64,000 nucleotides of DNA from Streptomyces sp. RPA4-2 (GCF_012273515.2 NZ_CP050975.2:3286001-3350000), one strand, 5' to 3'. Numbered from the stretch's first letter, positions 57,044-64,000 are shown. Notes: generated from the letters alone by a model not told the origin. Program-made: numbers and translations.

Positions 57044-57118
57044 TCAGGTGCCGTTCGCGTTGCTGGCCCCGGTGGTCTCCTTCTTGTCCAGCGGACGGAT
57101 CACGATCCTGGCAGCCAT
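57044..57118 (-). CDS. Putative RiPP precursor peptide 2 (24 residues)
   Basis: ATG 57118 is preceded by GAAGGAGAGGGG. The peptide begins MAAR, then has the block IVIRPLDKKETTG identical in the neighbouring peptide, and ends ASNANGT. Two adjacent copies with an identical first part and a different last 7-8 residues look like a leader and a variable core. No signal peptide or membrane helix is present. The neighbours (E1-like enzyme, PqqD-type domains, two proteases) support a precursor role. It lies 12 bp before the M14 gene. A 7-bp hairpin (GCCCGGT-CCGT-ACCGGGC, 57161-57178) separates it from peptide 1. Confidence 0.75.
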   Translation of the reverse strand: MAARIVIRPLDKKETTGASNANGT

Positions 57119-57202
57119 GTGGTCCCCTCTCCTTCACAACCGACTGTGCGCAACAGCGGAGCCCGGTCCGTACCGGGCCGTCGAGCGGGTACGACGGGCT
57201 GG

Positions 57203-57280
57203 TCAGCCGCCGTTGCCCCCGCTGCTGTCACCCGTGGTCTCCTTCTTGTCCAAAGGACGGATCACGATCTTGGTGGGCAC
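57203..57280 (-). CDS. Putative RiPP precursor peptide 1 (25 residues)
   Basis: GTG 57280 follows GGGGGAGGAG with normal spacing. The peptide begins VPTK, continues with IVIRPLDKKETTG, the same 13 residues as peptide 2, and ends DSSGGNGG. The C-terminal Gly-Gly recalls substrates of E1-type adenylating enzymes such as ThiS and MoaD, but at 25 residues it cannot form their fold. It is the first gene of the leftward group and faces the E1-like gene across a 123-bp promoter region. The reading as a precursor is an inference from this context. Confidence 0.77.
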   Translation of the reverse strand: MPTKIVIRPLDKKETTGDSSGGNGG

Positions 57281-57403
57281 GCCAACTCCTCCCCCTCGCA
57301 AGGATGTTGCGTATCGCGGCGCAATCGCCGACCGCGTCTTGTCAAGGCTCGACTCGGGGCACCAGAGTGTCAAGGCATGTACCTGTAACGGGAAGGGGTC
57401 CTG
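57281..57403. promoter_or_regulatory. Divergent promoter region of the putative RiPP locus
   Basis: TGTCAAGGC occurs twice as a direct repeat, at 57340-57348 and 57368-57376, a 28-bp period. TTGTCA at the first copy could serve as a -35 box. The region is less GC-rich than its flanks. A shared regulator binding here could switch both arms together; no regulator gene is present in the locus. Confidence 0.5.
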
Positions 57404-58801
57404 GTGACGGTCACGGTCGAGACGCTCCGCCGGCCCCGGATCAAACCCGAGCACCGGGCCTACCGCACGATCGACGGCAACGTCCGCATCGGCAGCGTCA
57501 TCCACGGCATCGGCGCGGAGATAGCGGACCCGGAGGGCTGGGTCTGGACCCTGGTCGGGGCGATGGACGGAACGCGGGGGCCGGCCGAGGTCGTCGACGC
57601 GGTGCTGCGGGCTCATCCCGGACTCCCCGCTCTCACGGACGAGGACACCCGTCAGGCGATGGCGGATCTGCTCGACGCCGGGTTCGTGGAGGACGCCGGA
57701 GCGCCCGTGCCGGTGTCCGGGCGGGAGCGCGTCCGCTACAGCCGGGGCGTGCCGCTGCTGCGCTGGATGGATCTCGGTCCCCGGGCGAACCCGTGGGACG
57801 CCCAGCTCCGGCTGGGCAGCGCCCGGGTGCTGCTCATCGGCGTCGGCGGCACGGGAGGCCATGCCGCGCAGAGTCTGGTCGCCTCCGGAGTCGGCCACCT
57901 GCACTGCGTGGACCCGGACGTGGTCGAACTGTCGAACCTCAACCGCCAGCCCCTGTTCCGCGAGTCCGACCTCGGCCGTCCCAAGGTGGAGGCCGCGCTC
58001 GGCACGCTGCGGGCCCTGAACTCGGACGTGACGGTGACCGGGGAGCGGCGAGAGGTGCGGGGGCCGGAGGATCTGGCGGAGCTGGTGCGCTCCGGGGCGC
58101 CCGAGGTCCCGCGTCCGCTCCCGGTCCCGGTCCCGCGTCCGTTCCAGGTCCCGCATCCGCTCCCGGATCCGCCCGGGGCCCCGCGTCCGCCCGAGGCCCG
58201 GCGCGCCTCCGAGCCGTACGACCTGCTCGTTCTCGCCGCCGACCGCCCGGACGACATCCGGCGCTGGGCGAACCGTGTCTGTCTGGCCGCGGGCCTGCCG
58301 TGGGCCGACGCCGGATACCGGGGTCCCCTGGTGACGGCCGGGGTGCACGTGCCCGGCCGGGGAGCCTGCTGGGAGTGTCTGCGGGCCACGGAGGTCGCCC
58401 GCCGCGATCTGCGGCTGGCGCCGGGCCAGGACGAGGAGGCCGCCTCCCCGCATCTGCCGTGGAACCCCGCGAGCGCGGTCACCGCCGGTCTCTCCGGCGG
58501 GCTGCTCGCCCACGCGGCCCTGGCCCTGCTCACCGGCGTGCCCGCGCTCGACCCGGGTTTCCGGTTCGGGATGAACCTGATGCTGCCGGGGGATCCGGTG
58601 CTGGAGAGATCCCCGCGGCGGCCCGACTGCCCGGCCTGCGGCGACCGGCCCACCGGAGAACCCGCCAGAGAACCCACCGGGTCACAGACCGGAGGAGGGG
58701 CCGAGGGACCACCCGGAGAACGGGCCGGAGGCGGGACCGAACGGCGGGCCGGAGAGCGGGCCGGGGAACAGGCCGGAGAGCGGGCCGGAGGACAGCGGTG
58801 A
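57404..58801 (+). CDS. E1/ThiF-family adenylating enzyme with leader-binding-like N-terminus
   Basis: A 465-residue protein. Residues 20-110 (DGNVRIGSVIHGIGAEIA and a helical half ending MADLLDAGFVED) resemble a PqqD-like winged-helix RiPP recognition domain. The E1 domain follows: G146-V-G-G-T-G-G152, the CVDPDVVELSNLNRQPLF segment with the adenylation Arg, and a likely zinc site C322-x-x-C325 with C409-x-x-C412. A proline-rich insert with PVPRP-type repeats interrupts the domain near residue 240. The last 45 residues are a GERAG-type low-complexity tail. It should activate a carboxyl group as acyl-adenylate. GTG 57404 follows GGAAGGGG. Its end overlaps the next gene by 4 nt. Confidence 0.88.
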   Translation: MTVTVETLRRPRIKPEHRAYRTIDGNVRIGSVIHGIGAEIADPEGWVWTLVGAMDGTRGPAEVVDAVLRAHPGLPALTDEDTRQAMADLLDAGFVEDAGAPVPVSGRERVRYSRGVPLLRWMDLGPRANPWDAQLRLGSARVLLIGVGGTGGHAAQSLVASGVGHLHCVDPDVVELSNLNRQPLFRESDLGRPKVEAALGTLRALNSDVTVTGERREVRGPEDLAELVRSGAPEVPRPLPVPVPRPFQVPHPLPDPPGAPRPPEARRASEPYDLLVLAADRPDDIRRWANRVCLAAGLPWADAGYRGPLVTAGVHVPGRGACWECLRATEVARRDLRLAPGQDEEAASPHLPWNPASAVTAGLSGGLLAHAALALLTGVPALDPGFRFGMNLMLPGDPVLERSPRRPDCPACGDRPTGEPAREPTGSQTGGGAEGPPGERAGGGTERRAGERAGEQAGERAGGQR

Positions 58802-60036
58802 CCCGGTCCGCCGGGGAGCGTCACGGGTCCGTCGGCCCCACCGGCCCCCCGGCGTCCCCGGGCCCCACCCCCCACGTACGCCTCCACCGGCTCGACTCGC
58901 GCCCCGACGGGGACGAATGGATCGTCGGGCGCCTCGCGACCGGCCGGTTCGTCGCGCTGCCCGAGGTCGGCAAGCAGGCGCTGGACCTGCTCGGCCAGGG
59001 GCTGGGCGCCGCCGAGGTCGGGCGGCGGCTGCGGGAGGCGACCGGCGACGACATCGACGTACCCGATTTCGTCGAGGCGCTGGTGGACCTCGGGTTCGTG
59101 GCCGAGGTGGACGGACGGCCGACCGAGTCGCCGCCTCCGCCGAAGCCGACGTTCGCCCGGATCCGGCCCCGGCACGTGCGCTGGGTGCTGAGCCCTGTCG
59201 TCCCCGTCCTGGTCGGGCTGCTGATCGCGGTCGCCCTCCTCACCCGGCCGCCCGTTCCGCTCGGCTACCGCACCCTCCTGTGGAGCCCGCACGGCAGCGC
59301 GGTGATCGCGCTCGGCGCGGGCGTGGGCTGGACACTGCTGCTGCTCCACGAGTGCGCGCACCTGGTGGCCGCCCGCGCGACCGGCGTGCCCGGCCGGATG
59401 CGGCTGGGCACGCGGCTCCAGTTCCTGGTCATGCAGACGGACATCAGCGGCATCGAGATCGCCCCGCGCCGCCACCGTCTGACCGCCTACCTGGCCGGCA
59501 TCGCCACCAACCTGTCCGTCGCCTCGCTCGCCGCCCTCGCGGCGGGCACCACGGACGGCACGGCCCGCGGGGTCCTCGCCGCCGTCGCGCTGCTCGCCCT
59601 GCTCCCGCTGCCCTTCCAGCTCATGGTCTTCATGCGTACCGACCTGTACTTCGTCCTCCAGGACCTGACGCGCTGCCGCGATCTGTACGGGGACGGGGTG
59701 GCGTTCTCCAAGTACGCGGCCCGGCGCGTGCTGCGACGCGCGCCCGCCCCGGACCCCAGCCTCGATCTGCCCCTCCACGAACGGCGGGCCGTGCGGGTGT
59801 ACAGCGCCGTGCTCGTCGTGGGCACCACGCTGTGCCTCGCGTTCCTCGCGACCGTCACCCTGCCCGCGGACGTCATCCTGTTCGCCCGTGCGGTGACCCG
59901 GCTGGGCCCCGGCCACTCCGCGGCGCAGCGCCTCGACTCCGCGGCGGTCGTGGTCGCGCTCGGCGGGGTCCACCTGCTGTGGGCGCGCACCTGGTGGCGG
60001 GGGCGCGGAGTCAGTGCGGAACCATCCCGCCCGTGA
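58798..60036 (+). CDS. Membrane M50-type (site-2-like) protease with PqqD-like N-terminal domain
   Basis: A 412-residue protein. GTG 58798 overlaps the E1-like gene's stop (GTGA). Residues 35-100 (GRLATGRFVALPEVGKQALD through VEALVDLGFVAEVDG) look like a PqqD/RiPP-recognition winged helix. About six membrane helices follow. The zinc motif is H184-E-C-A-H188 in a helix, and the third-ligand Asp is probably in FMRTDLYFVLQD. M50 proteases cleave within or beside the membrane; here it could remove the leader or help export the product. A much longer frame upstream in the same phase overlaps the E1-like gene and is not real. It ends 26 bp inside the convergent SDR gene. Confidence 0.87.
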   Translation: MTRSAGERHGSVGPTGPPASPGPTPHVRLHRLDSRPDGDEWIVGRLATGRFVALPEVGKQALDLLGQGLGAAEVGRRLREATGDDIDVPDFVEALVDLGFVAEVDGRPTESPPPPKPTFARIRPRHVRWVLSPVVPVLVGLLIAVALLTRPPVPLGYRTLLWSPHGSAVIALGAGVGWTLLLLHECAHLVAARATGVPGRMRLGTRLQFLVMQTDISGIEIAPRRHRLTAYLAGIATNLSVASLAALAAGTTDGTARGVLAAVALLALLPLPFQLMVFMRTDLYFVLQDLTRCRDLYGDGVAFSKYAARRVLRRAPAPDPSLDLPLHERRAVRVYSAVLVVGTTLCLAFLATVTLPADVILFARAVTRLGPGHSAAQRLDSAAVVVALGGVHLLWARTWWRGRGVSAEPSRP

Positions 60037-60787
60037 CGTTGACGAACGTGCCGGTGATGCCGCCCGCCCGGTCGGAGGCGAGGAACGCGGCGGTGGCGGC
60101 GATCTCCGCGAGGGTGGGGTTGCGGCGGGTCATCCGCATCCCGGCGAGGTTCGCGAGCAGTCCCTGAAGGGCCGTCTCATCGAGGTCCATACGGCTGTCG
60201 ACCGCGGCGAGCTTCTCCCGGGTCAGCGTCTCGGGCACCCCGGCCGCCCACAGGCCCACGACCCGCAGTCCGCGCGGTCCCAGCTCCGTCGCCAGGTTCC
60301 GCACCAGCGTGTCGATCGCCGCGTCGGCAGGTCCCGTGCCGCCCATCATCGGACTGCCGTGCGCGGAGCCGCTGTTGAGCGTGAGCACCACGCCCGAGCC
60401 CGCCTCGGCCATGCGCCGGGCGGCGGCGCGGGCGGTCGTGAAGGTGGCGCGGATGCCGGTCTCGACAGGCCGTACGAAGTCCTCGACCGGCAGGTCGACC
60501 AGCGGAACTCCTTGCACGTCGCCCCGCGTGACCAGGTTGAACGAGATGTCGACGGCGTCCAGCGAGGCGATGTGTGCCTCGACCGCCGCCTCGTCCAGCG
60601 CGTCGAGCACCGCGGTCTCGGCGTGCCCCCCCGCCGCCACGATGTCCTTCGCCACCGCGTCCAGCGTCTCGCCCGTACGCCCCACCAGGTGCACGCGGGC
60701 ACCCTCCTGGGCGAAGGTGCGCGCGACGGCGCCGCCGATGGAACCGCCGGCGCCGTAGATGATCGCGGTCTTGTCGGTGAGCAGCAT
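60011..60787 (-). CDS. SDR-family protein with altered catalytic site
   Basis: A 258-residue short-chain dehydrogenase/reductase fold. The nucleotide-binding loop is IIYGAGGSIGGAVARTF, and the C-terminal ITGTFVNVTGGMVPH is typical. The Ser strand is VVLTLNSGSAHGSP, but where YxxxK should follow the sequence reads GGTGPADAAIDTLVRNLA. The catalytic Tyr and Lys are both missing, so it may not be an active oxidoreductase, or may use another mechanism as some atypical SDR proteins do. The ATG at 60787 has AGGAGAG upstream. Its 3' end overlaps the M50 gene by 26 bp; membership in that locus is uncertain. Confidence 0.88.
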   Translation of the reverse strand: MLLTDKTAIIYGAGGSIGGAVARTFAQEGARVHLVGRTGETLDAVAKDIVAAGGHAETAVLDALDEAAVEAHIASLDAVDISFNLVTRGDVQGVPLVDLPVEDFVRPVETGIRATFTTARAAARRMAEAGSGVVLTLNSGSAHGSPMMGGTGPADAAIDTLVRNLATELGPRGLRVVGLWAAGVPETLTREKLAAVDSRMDLDETALQGLLANLAGMRMTRRNPTLAEIAATAAFLASDRAGGITGTFVNVTGGMVPH

Positions 60788-60879
60788 GGTGATCTCTCCT
60801 GAAGGTGTACGGCCGTACGAGTGCGTCGTACGGGTCCGTCGAACGTGTCGGTCATGCAGACGTACGCGCCCGCCCGCAC

Positions 60880-61000
60880 TCATCGGTCGCCACTCGCCGG
60901 CGGGCACTCATCGGTCTCCGTTCATCGGTCTCCGCTCATCGACCGTCGCTCATCGGTCTCCGCTCATCGACCGTCGCTGATCGACCGTCGCTCAGCGGTC
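60880..61000. repeat. 14-bp tandem repeat
   Basis: About eight and a half copies of a 14-bp unit, TCATCGGTCTCCGC alternating with TCATCGACCGTCGC. The last unit contains the stop codon of the sigma-factor gene (60992-60994). It lies between that stop and the SDR start. The unit is not a multiple of three in sense, and it is outside any coding frame apart from the last few bases. Confidence 0.85.
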
Positions 61001-62536
61001 GGCCGGGAGCCGCAGGGGCAGTCCGAACGCCGGGAAGAGGTGCGGCTCGAAGGAGGTGATCTCCACGATGCGGTCGCCCTCGATCCGCAGTACGTCGAGG
61101 ACCTGGGCGCGGTACACGGTCGTACCGGGCCGTCGTACGTAACCCCCCGCCGCGAGCTGCCCGTTGGCCCGCGCCGGAAGGTGGCGCCAGTGGCCGAGGA
61201 ACAGCGGGGACGCGGGGTCGAGGCTGATCCCGAGGAACTCGGTGAGCGCGGCGCGGCCGACGAACCAGTACGGGTTCGGCGGCATGGTGAGCCTGATGTC
61301 CTCGCTGAGCAGGTCGGTGAACGCGGCCAGGTCGAGGCTTTCGGCGGCTGCCATGTAACGCCCGAGGACCTCTCGTTCCCGGGCGCCGGCTTCCGCGGTC
61401 CATTCGGTACGGCGGCGGGGCAGCCGGTCGCGCAGGGTGGGCCGGGCGCGTTGCAGGGCGCTGTTGACCGAGGCCACCGTCATCTCCAGCGCCTCAGCGG
61501 TCTCGGCCGCGGAGAGTCCGAGCACGTCGCGCAGGACCAGGACGGCACGCTGGCGGGGCGGCAGGTGCTGGATGGCGGCGAGGAAGACGAGCTCCATGGT
61601 CTCCCGGGAGACCGCGAGGGCGTCCGGCTGGTCGTCGGCCGAGGGCAGGTCCTCGTCGGGGTACGGCTGGAGCCAGGTGATGCGGGCCGGGGGTTCGGCG
61701 CTGCCGTGGTTCATACCGGGCAGCGGCTCGTACCGCTGGGGACGCCGGGCGGTGCGCCGCTGGAAGTCCAGACAGGTGTTCGTGGCGATCCGGTACAGCC
61801 AGGTCCGTACGCTCGCCCGCCCCGCGAAGTCGTCCCGGGCCCGCCAGGCCCGCAGGAACGTCTCCTGGACGAGGTCCTCGGCGTCGTCGTACGAGCCCGC
61901 CATCCGGTAGCAGTGCACACGCAGCTCGCGCCGGTACGGCTCGACGAGCGCGGCGAAGTCGCTCTCCCCGAGGGCGGCGTGCGGGCCGGAGCCTTGCGTC
62001 ACGGAGGTCCGCGTGACGGAAGGCTGCGTGACGGCTTGCTGCCCGGCGGGAGTCCGCGTGACGGAGGTCCGCCCGGCGGAGGTCCGCCCGGCGGGAGGCC
62101 GCGTGACGGAATCGCGCGGACCGGAGCCCTGGTCCGGGGAAGTCCGCGGAGCGGTGGCCTGCGGCGCGTCGTGGTCCGCCGTCGCGGGTTCGTCGCCGGG
62201 GACCGGCGAGCCCGGCTCTTTCGTCACGTCGGCCCGCGTGACGGAATCGTCGTTCGCGGTGTCCCGGGCGACCCGGGCGATGCGGCGCAGCCGTCCGACC
62301 GAGGAGGCCAGGTCGGTCACGCCGGAGTAGAAGACGGACGGCGGCTGCGGAACCAGCGCCTCGACCTGCCGCCCGACCTCCTCGATCAGCCCGCGCGCGG
62401 TGTCGACCGGCGCAGCGCGCCGCTCCCGGTACGCCTTCTGCCGGCAGGCGGCGGAGCAGTACACCGAGCTCCGCCCCGTCCGCCCGGCCCGCCCGGCCAG
62501 GGGCTTGGCGCAACTGCGGCACACGGCATCGGTCAC
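60992..62536 (-). CDS. Zinc-finger / ECF sigma factor / SnoaL fusion protein
   Basis: A 514-residue protein with three parts. Residues 1-45 form a zinc finger (C6-x2-C9 and C27-x3-C31, SSVYCSAACRQKAYRERR). Residues 100-195 are a disordered linker with repeats such as SVTRPPAGRTSAGRTSVTR. Then comes an ECF sigma factor of the SigJ type: region 2 DAEDLVQETFLRAWRARDDF, region 4 LPPRQRAVLVLRDVLGLSAAETAEAL. A C-terminal SnoaL-like domain (about residues 395-514, YMAAAESLDLAAFTDLLSED) replaces an anti-sigma factor in such proteins. The zinc-finger fusion is unusual. GTG 62536 follows TTGGAGG. Confidence 0.88.
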   Translation of the reverse strand: MTDAVCRSCAKPLAGRAGRTGRSSVYCSAACRQKAYRERRAAPVDTARGLIEEVGRQVEALVPQPPSVFYSGVTDLASSVGRLRRIARVARDTANDDSVTRADVTKEPGSPVPGDEPATADHDAPQATAPRTSPDQGSGPRDSVTRPPAGRTSAGRTSVTRTPAGQQAVTQPSVTRTSVTQGSGPHAALGESDFAALVEPYRRELRVHCYRMAGSYDDAEDLVQETFLRAWRARDDFAGRASVRTWLYRIATNTCLDFQRRTARRPQRYEPLPGMNHGSAEPPARITWLQPYPDEDLPSADDQPDALAVSRETMELVFLAAIQHLPPRQRAVLVLRDVLGLSAAETAEALEMTVASVNSALQRARPTLRDRLPRRRTEWTAEAGAREREVLGRYMAAAESLDLAAFTDLLSEDIRLTMPPNPYWFVGRAALTEFLGISLDPASPLFLGHWRHLPARANGQLAAGGYVRRPGTTVYRAQVLDVLRIEGDRIVEITSFEPHLFPAFGLPLRLPADR

Positions 62537-62646
62537 GGGAACCTCCAAGGGACACGTCACGCGGGATCGACGTGACGCTATCGCCGCGGCCCCGCCTCGC
62601 GAAGGCGATCGGCACGGCCCGGACGACACCCCTCAGTCGCGCACCT

Positions 62647-64000
62647 TCAGTCGCCCACCGCGGCCGTCACCGCCGCCTCGACCGCCGCCTCGTCGGGGGT
62701 CTCGGCGGCCCAGGCCACGTATCCGTCGGGCCGCACGAGCAGCGTCGTCCGCCGGTCGCTCGCCCAGCTCTCCACCACGAGCCGGTCCTTGCGGTCGCCG
62801 GCCTCGTACGGCCGAGGGGCCGGTCCCGGCGTCACGAGGACGAACCTGCCGCCCCGCAGGGCCTCGTAGAGACGTCCGCCGCGCAGGGCGACATCGGGGA
62901 CACGGGTGCCGACGAGGGCGTGCGAGCCGCGTGGCGCCCGGTAGGCGTAGCCGATGCCGGTGATCTGGCCGGCCGCCTTCCGGCCGGCCGGACCGACGCC
63001 GTTGAGGACCGTGGTGAGCGCGGCGCGCAGCGCCAGCGTCCACGGACGCTTGGCCATCGCGAGCCGTACGATCCCGCCGCTGCTGCGCAGCACCGACCTG
63101 CCGACGGGGTGGCGCTCGGCCTGGTAGGTGTCCAGCAGGGCGGGCGCCGCGTGACCGTTGACGACCAGGGCCAGCTTCCAGCCGAGGTTCGCCGCGTCCT
63201 GAAGACCGGTGTTCATGCCCTGACCACCGGCCGGGGTGTGGACGTGCGCGGCGTCACCGGCGAGGAAGACCCGGCCGACGCGGTACGCGGGTGCCTGGCG
63301 CTCGTCGCTGTGGAAGCGGGACATCCAGCGGGCGTCGTGCATGCCGTAGTCGCGGCCCAGGGAGAGCCGGGTGATCTCCCTGACCTCGTCGAGTCCGAGC
63401 GGCTCGCTGTCGGGGACGTTCCGGCCGCGGTGCCAGCCGATCACGCGGTAGTAGCCGTCGCCGAAGGGTGCGATGAAGGCGAAGGCGTCGCCGACGGCGT
63501 TGGCGGTCAGCACCGACTCGGGTTCCTCGGCCAGCCGGACGTCCGCGAGGACGACGGACCGGATGACCGACTTGCCGGGGAACGGCAGTCCGACCGCCTC
63601 GCGCACCGCGCTGTGCATCCCGTCCGTGCCGACGACGTACGCGCCGCGCAGTTCCCCGGGCTCCCCGTCCGGGTGCCGGACGTCGAGCGTCACGCCGTCC
63701 GCGTCCTGGCGCAGCCCGGTCACCTCGGTCTCGTACACGAACCGCACCCCGGCCTCGGCCGCCCGCCGCTCCAGCGCCTTCTCCACCTCGTACTGCGGGA
63801 TCACCAGCAGGTGGTTGAAGCGGGAGGGGAGGGTGTCGAGTTCGACGGTGAGCCGGTCGAAGAGCCGGATGCGGTCGAGGGACCGGCCCTGGGCCTCCAG
63901 TTCGTCGGCGAGACCGCGGGCGTCGAGCTGCTCCAGGGTGCGGGCGTGCAGGACGAAGGCGCGCGAGAGGTTGCTGATCCTGTGCGGGCGTTTCTCGACG
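62647..64000 (-). CDS. FAD-dependent aromatic monooxygenase, N-terminus outside window
   Basis: A 451-residue fragment, open to the window edge; the N-terminal FAD GxGxxG part is missing. It has SNLSRAFVLHARTLEQLDAR, the NAD(P)H-related DG motif in YVVGTDGMHSAVREAVG, and the second FAD motif in FLAGDAAHVHTPAGGQGMNT. A C-terminal thioredoxin-like domain follows (KDRLVVESWASDRRTTLLVR). This is the PheA/MhpA/rifampin-monooxygenase type, which hydroxylates aromatic rings or antibiotics; the substrate is not shown. The frame continues beyond an internal Met at 63804, which is not the start. Confidence 0.92.
   Translation of the reverse strand, partial: VEKRPHRISNLSRAFVLHARTLEQLDARGLADELEAQGRSLDRIRLFDRLTVELDTLPSRFNHLLVIPQYEVEKALERRAAEAGVRFVYETEVTGLRQDADGVTLDVRHPDGEPGELRGAYVVGTDGMHSAVREAVGLPFPGKSVIRSVVLADVRLAEEPESVLTANAVGDAFAFIAPFGDGYYRVIGWHRGRNVPDSEPLGLDEVREITRLSLGRDYGMHDARWMSRFHSDERQAPAYRVGRVFLAGDAAHVHTPAGGQGMNTGLQDAANLGWKLALVVNGHAAPALLDTYQAERHPVGRSVLRSSGGIVRLAMAKRPWTLALRAALTTVLNGVGPAGRKAAGQITGIGYAYRAPRGSHALVGTRVPDVALRGGRLYEALRGGRFVLVTPGPAPRPYEAGDRKDRLVVESWASDRRTTLLVRPDGYVAWAAETPDEAAVEAAVTAAVGD

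Noticed and set aside
57203..58513. A 436-residue minus-strand frame ending in the sequence of peptide 1
   Set aside because: Everything before the GTG at 57280 is antisense to the E1-like gene. The strong ribosome site just before that GTG defines a 25-residue gene.
57304..58797. A long in-phase extension upstream of the M50 gene, giving 910 residues
   Set aside because: The extra 498 residues overlap the E1-like gene in another frame and are a Gly/Arg/Pro-rich shadow. The GTG at 58798 gives a normal 4-nt overlap.
55763..60036. A microcin C7-type pathway for the E1-like locus
   Set aside because: The adenylating enzyme and short peptides fit loosely, but there is no MccC-type exporter, no heptapeptide precursor and no MccD/E gene, and two proteases with PqqD-like domains are foreign to that pathway. 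Kept only as a mechanistic analogy.

Overview
The window is high-GC actinobacterial DNA. Gene content and order point to a Streptomyces chromosome arm-proximal core: rodA-mrdA-mreDCB, ndk, folC, valS, clpX-clpP2-clpP1-tig, sodF with a Nur box, asd, and two pepN genes. GTG starts, ClpP1/ClpP2 pairing and intergenic repeats of the type I know from Streptomyces agree with this. The genus is an inference from gene content; no 16S gene is present.

Layout. 1-7,100: end of a CYTH (probably CYTH-CHAD) gene, then the cell-shape operon mreB, mreC, mreD, mrdA (PBP2), rodA, read on the minus strand. 7,400-12,700: ndk, a DUF4233 membrane protein, folC, valS. 12,850-18,700: a proline-rich membrane protein, then the proteostasis block clpX, clpP2, clpP1, tig. 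18,890-19,190: tRNA-Pro and tRNA-Gly. 19,300-26,700: small secreted and membrane proteins, an acyltransferase, an HD hydrolase, a SpoIIE-type phosphatase, an Eis-like acetyltransferase, a frameshifted Nei-type DNA glycosylase and rpiB. 26,900-35,900: two paralogous amino-acid permeases flanking a frameshifted Ser/Thr kinase, an LPxTG surface protein and bioY; then sodF and a histidine phosphatase. 36,300-46,100: a mycothiol-type DsbA protein, pepN, a frameshifted AbiEi-like gene, a Tat metallophosphoesterase, NUDIX, PNPOx-like, VOC and CGNR zinc-finger genes. 46,300-55,700: a large secreted subtilisin, a sigma factor with a membrane partner, asd, DUF1203, a second pepN. 55,760-60,040: the accessory locus described below. 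60,000-64,000: an SDR protein, a zinc-finger/sigma-factor/SnoaL fusion, and an FAD monooxygenase cut by the window end.

The most interesting locus is 55,763-60,036. Two tiny genes on the minus strand encode 24- and 25-residue peptides that share the block IVIRPLDKKETTG and differ only in their ends. They lead into an M14 zinc carboxypeptidase. Divergently transcribed are an E1/ThiF-type adenylating enzyme with a leader-binding-like N-terminal domain, and, overlapping it by 4 nt, a membrane M50-type protease with a PqqD-like N-terminal domain. This is the layout of a ribosomal peptide (RiPP) pathway: precursors, activating enzyme, and two proteases for trimming or export. I do not recognise it as a named class.

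Three genes are out of frame. Two of them, nei and the kinase, carry an apparent extra base in G/C runs of 6-7 nt, so sequencing error must be considered before calling them dead.
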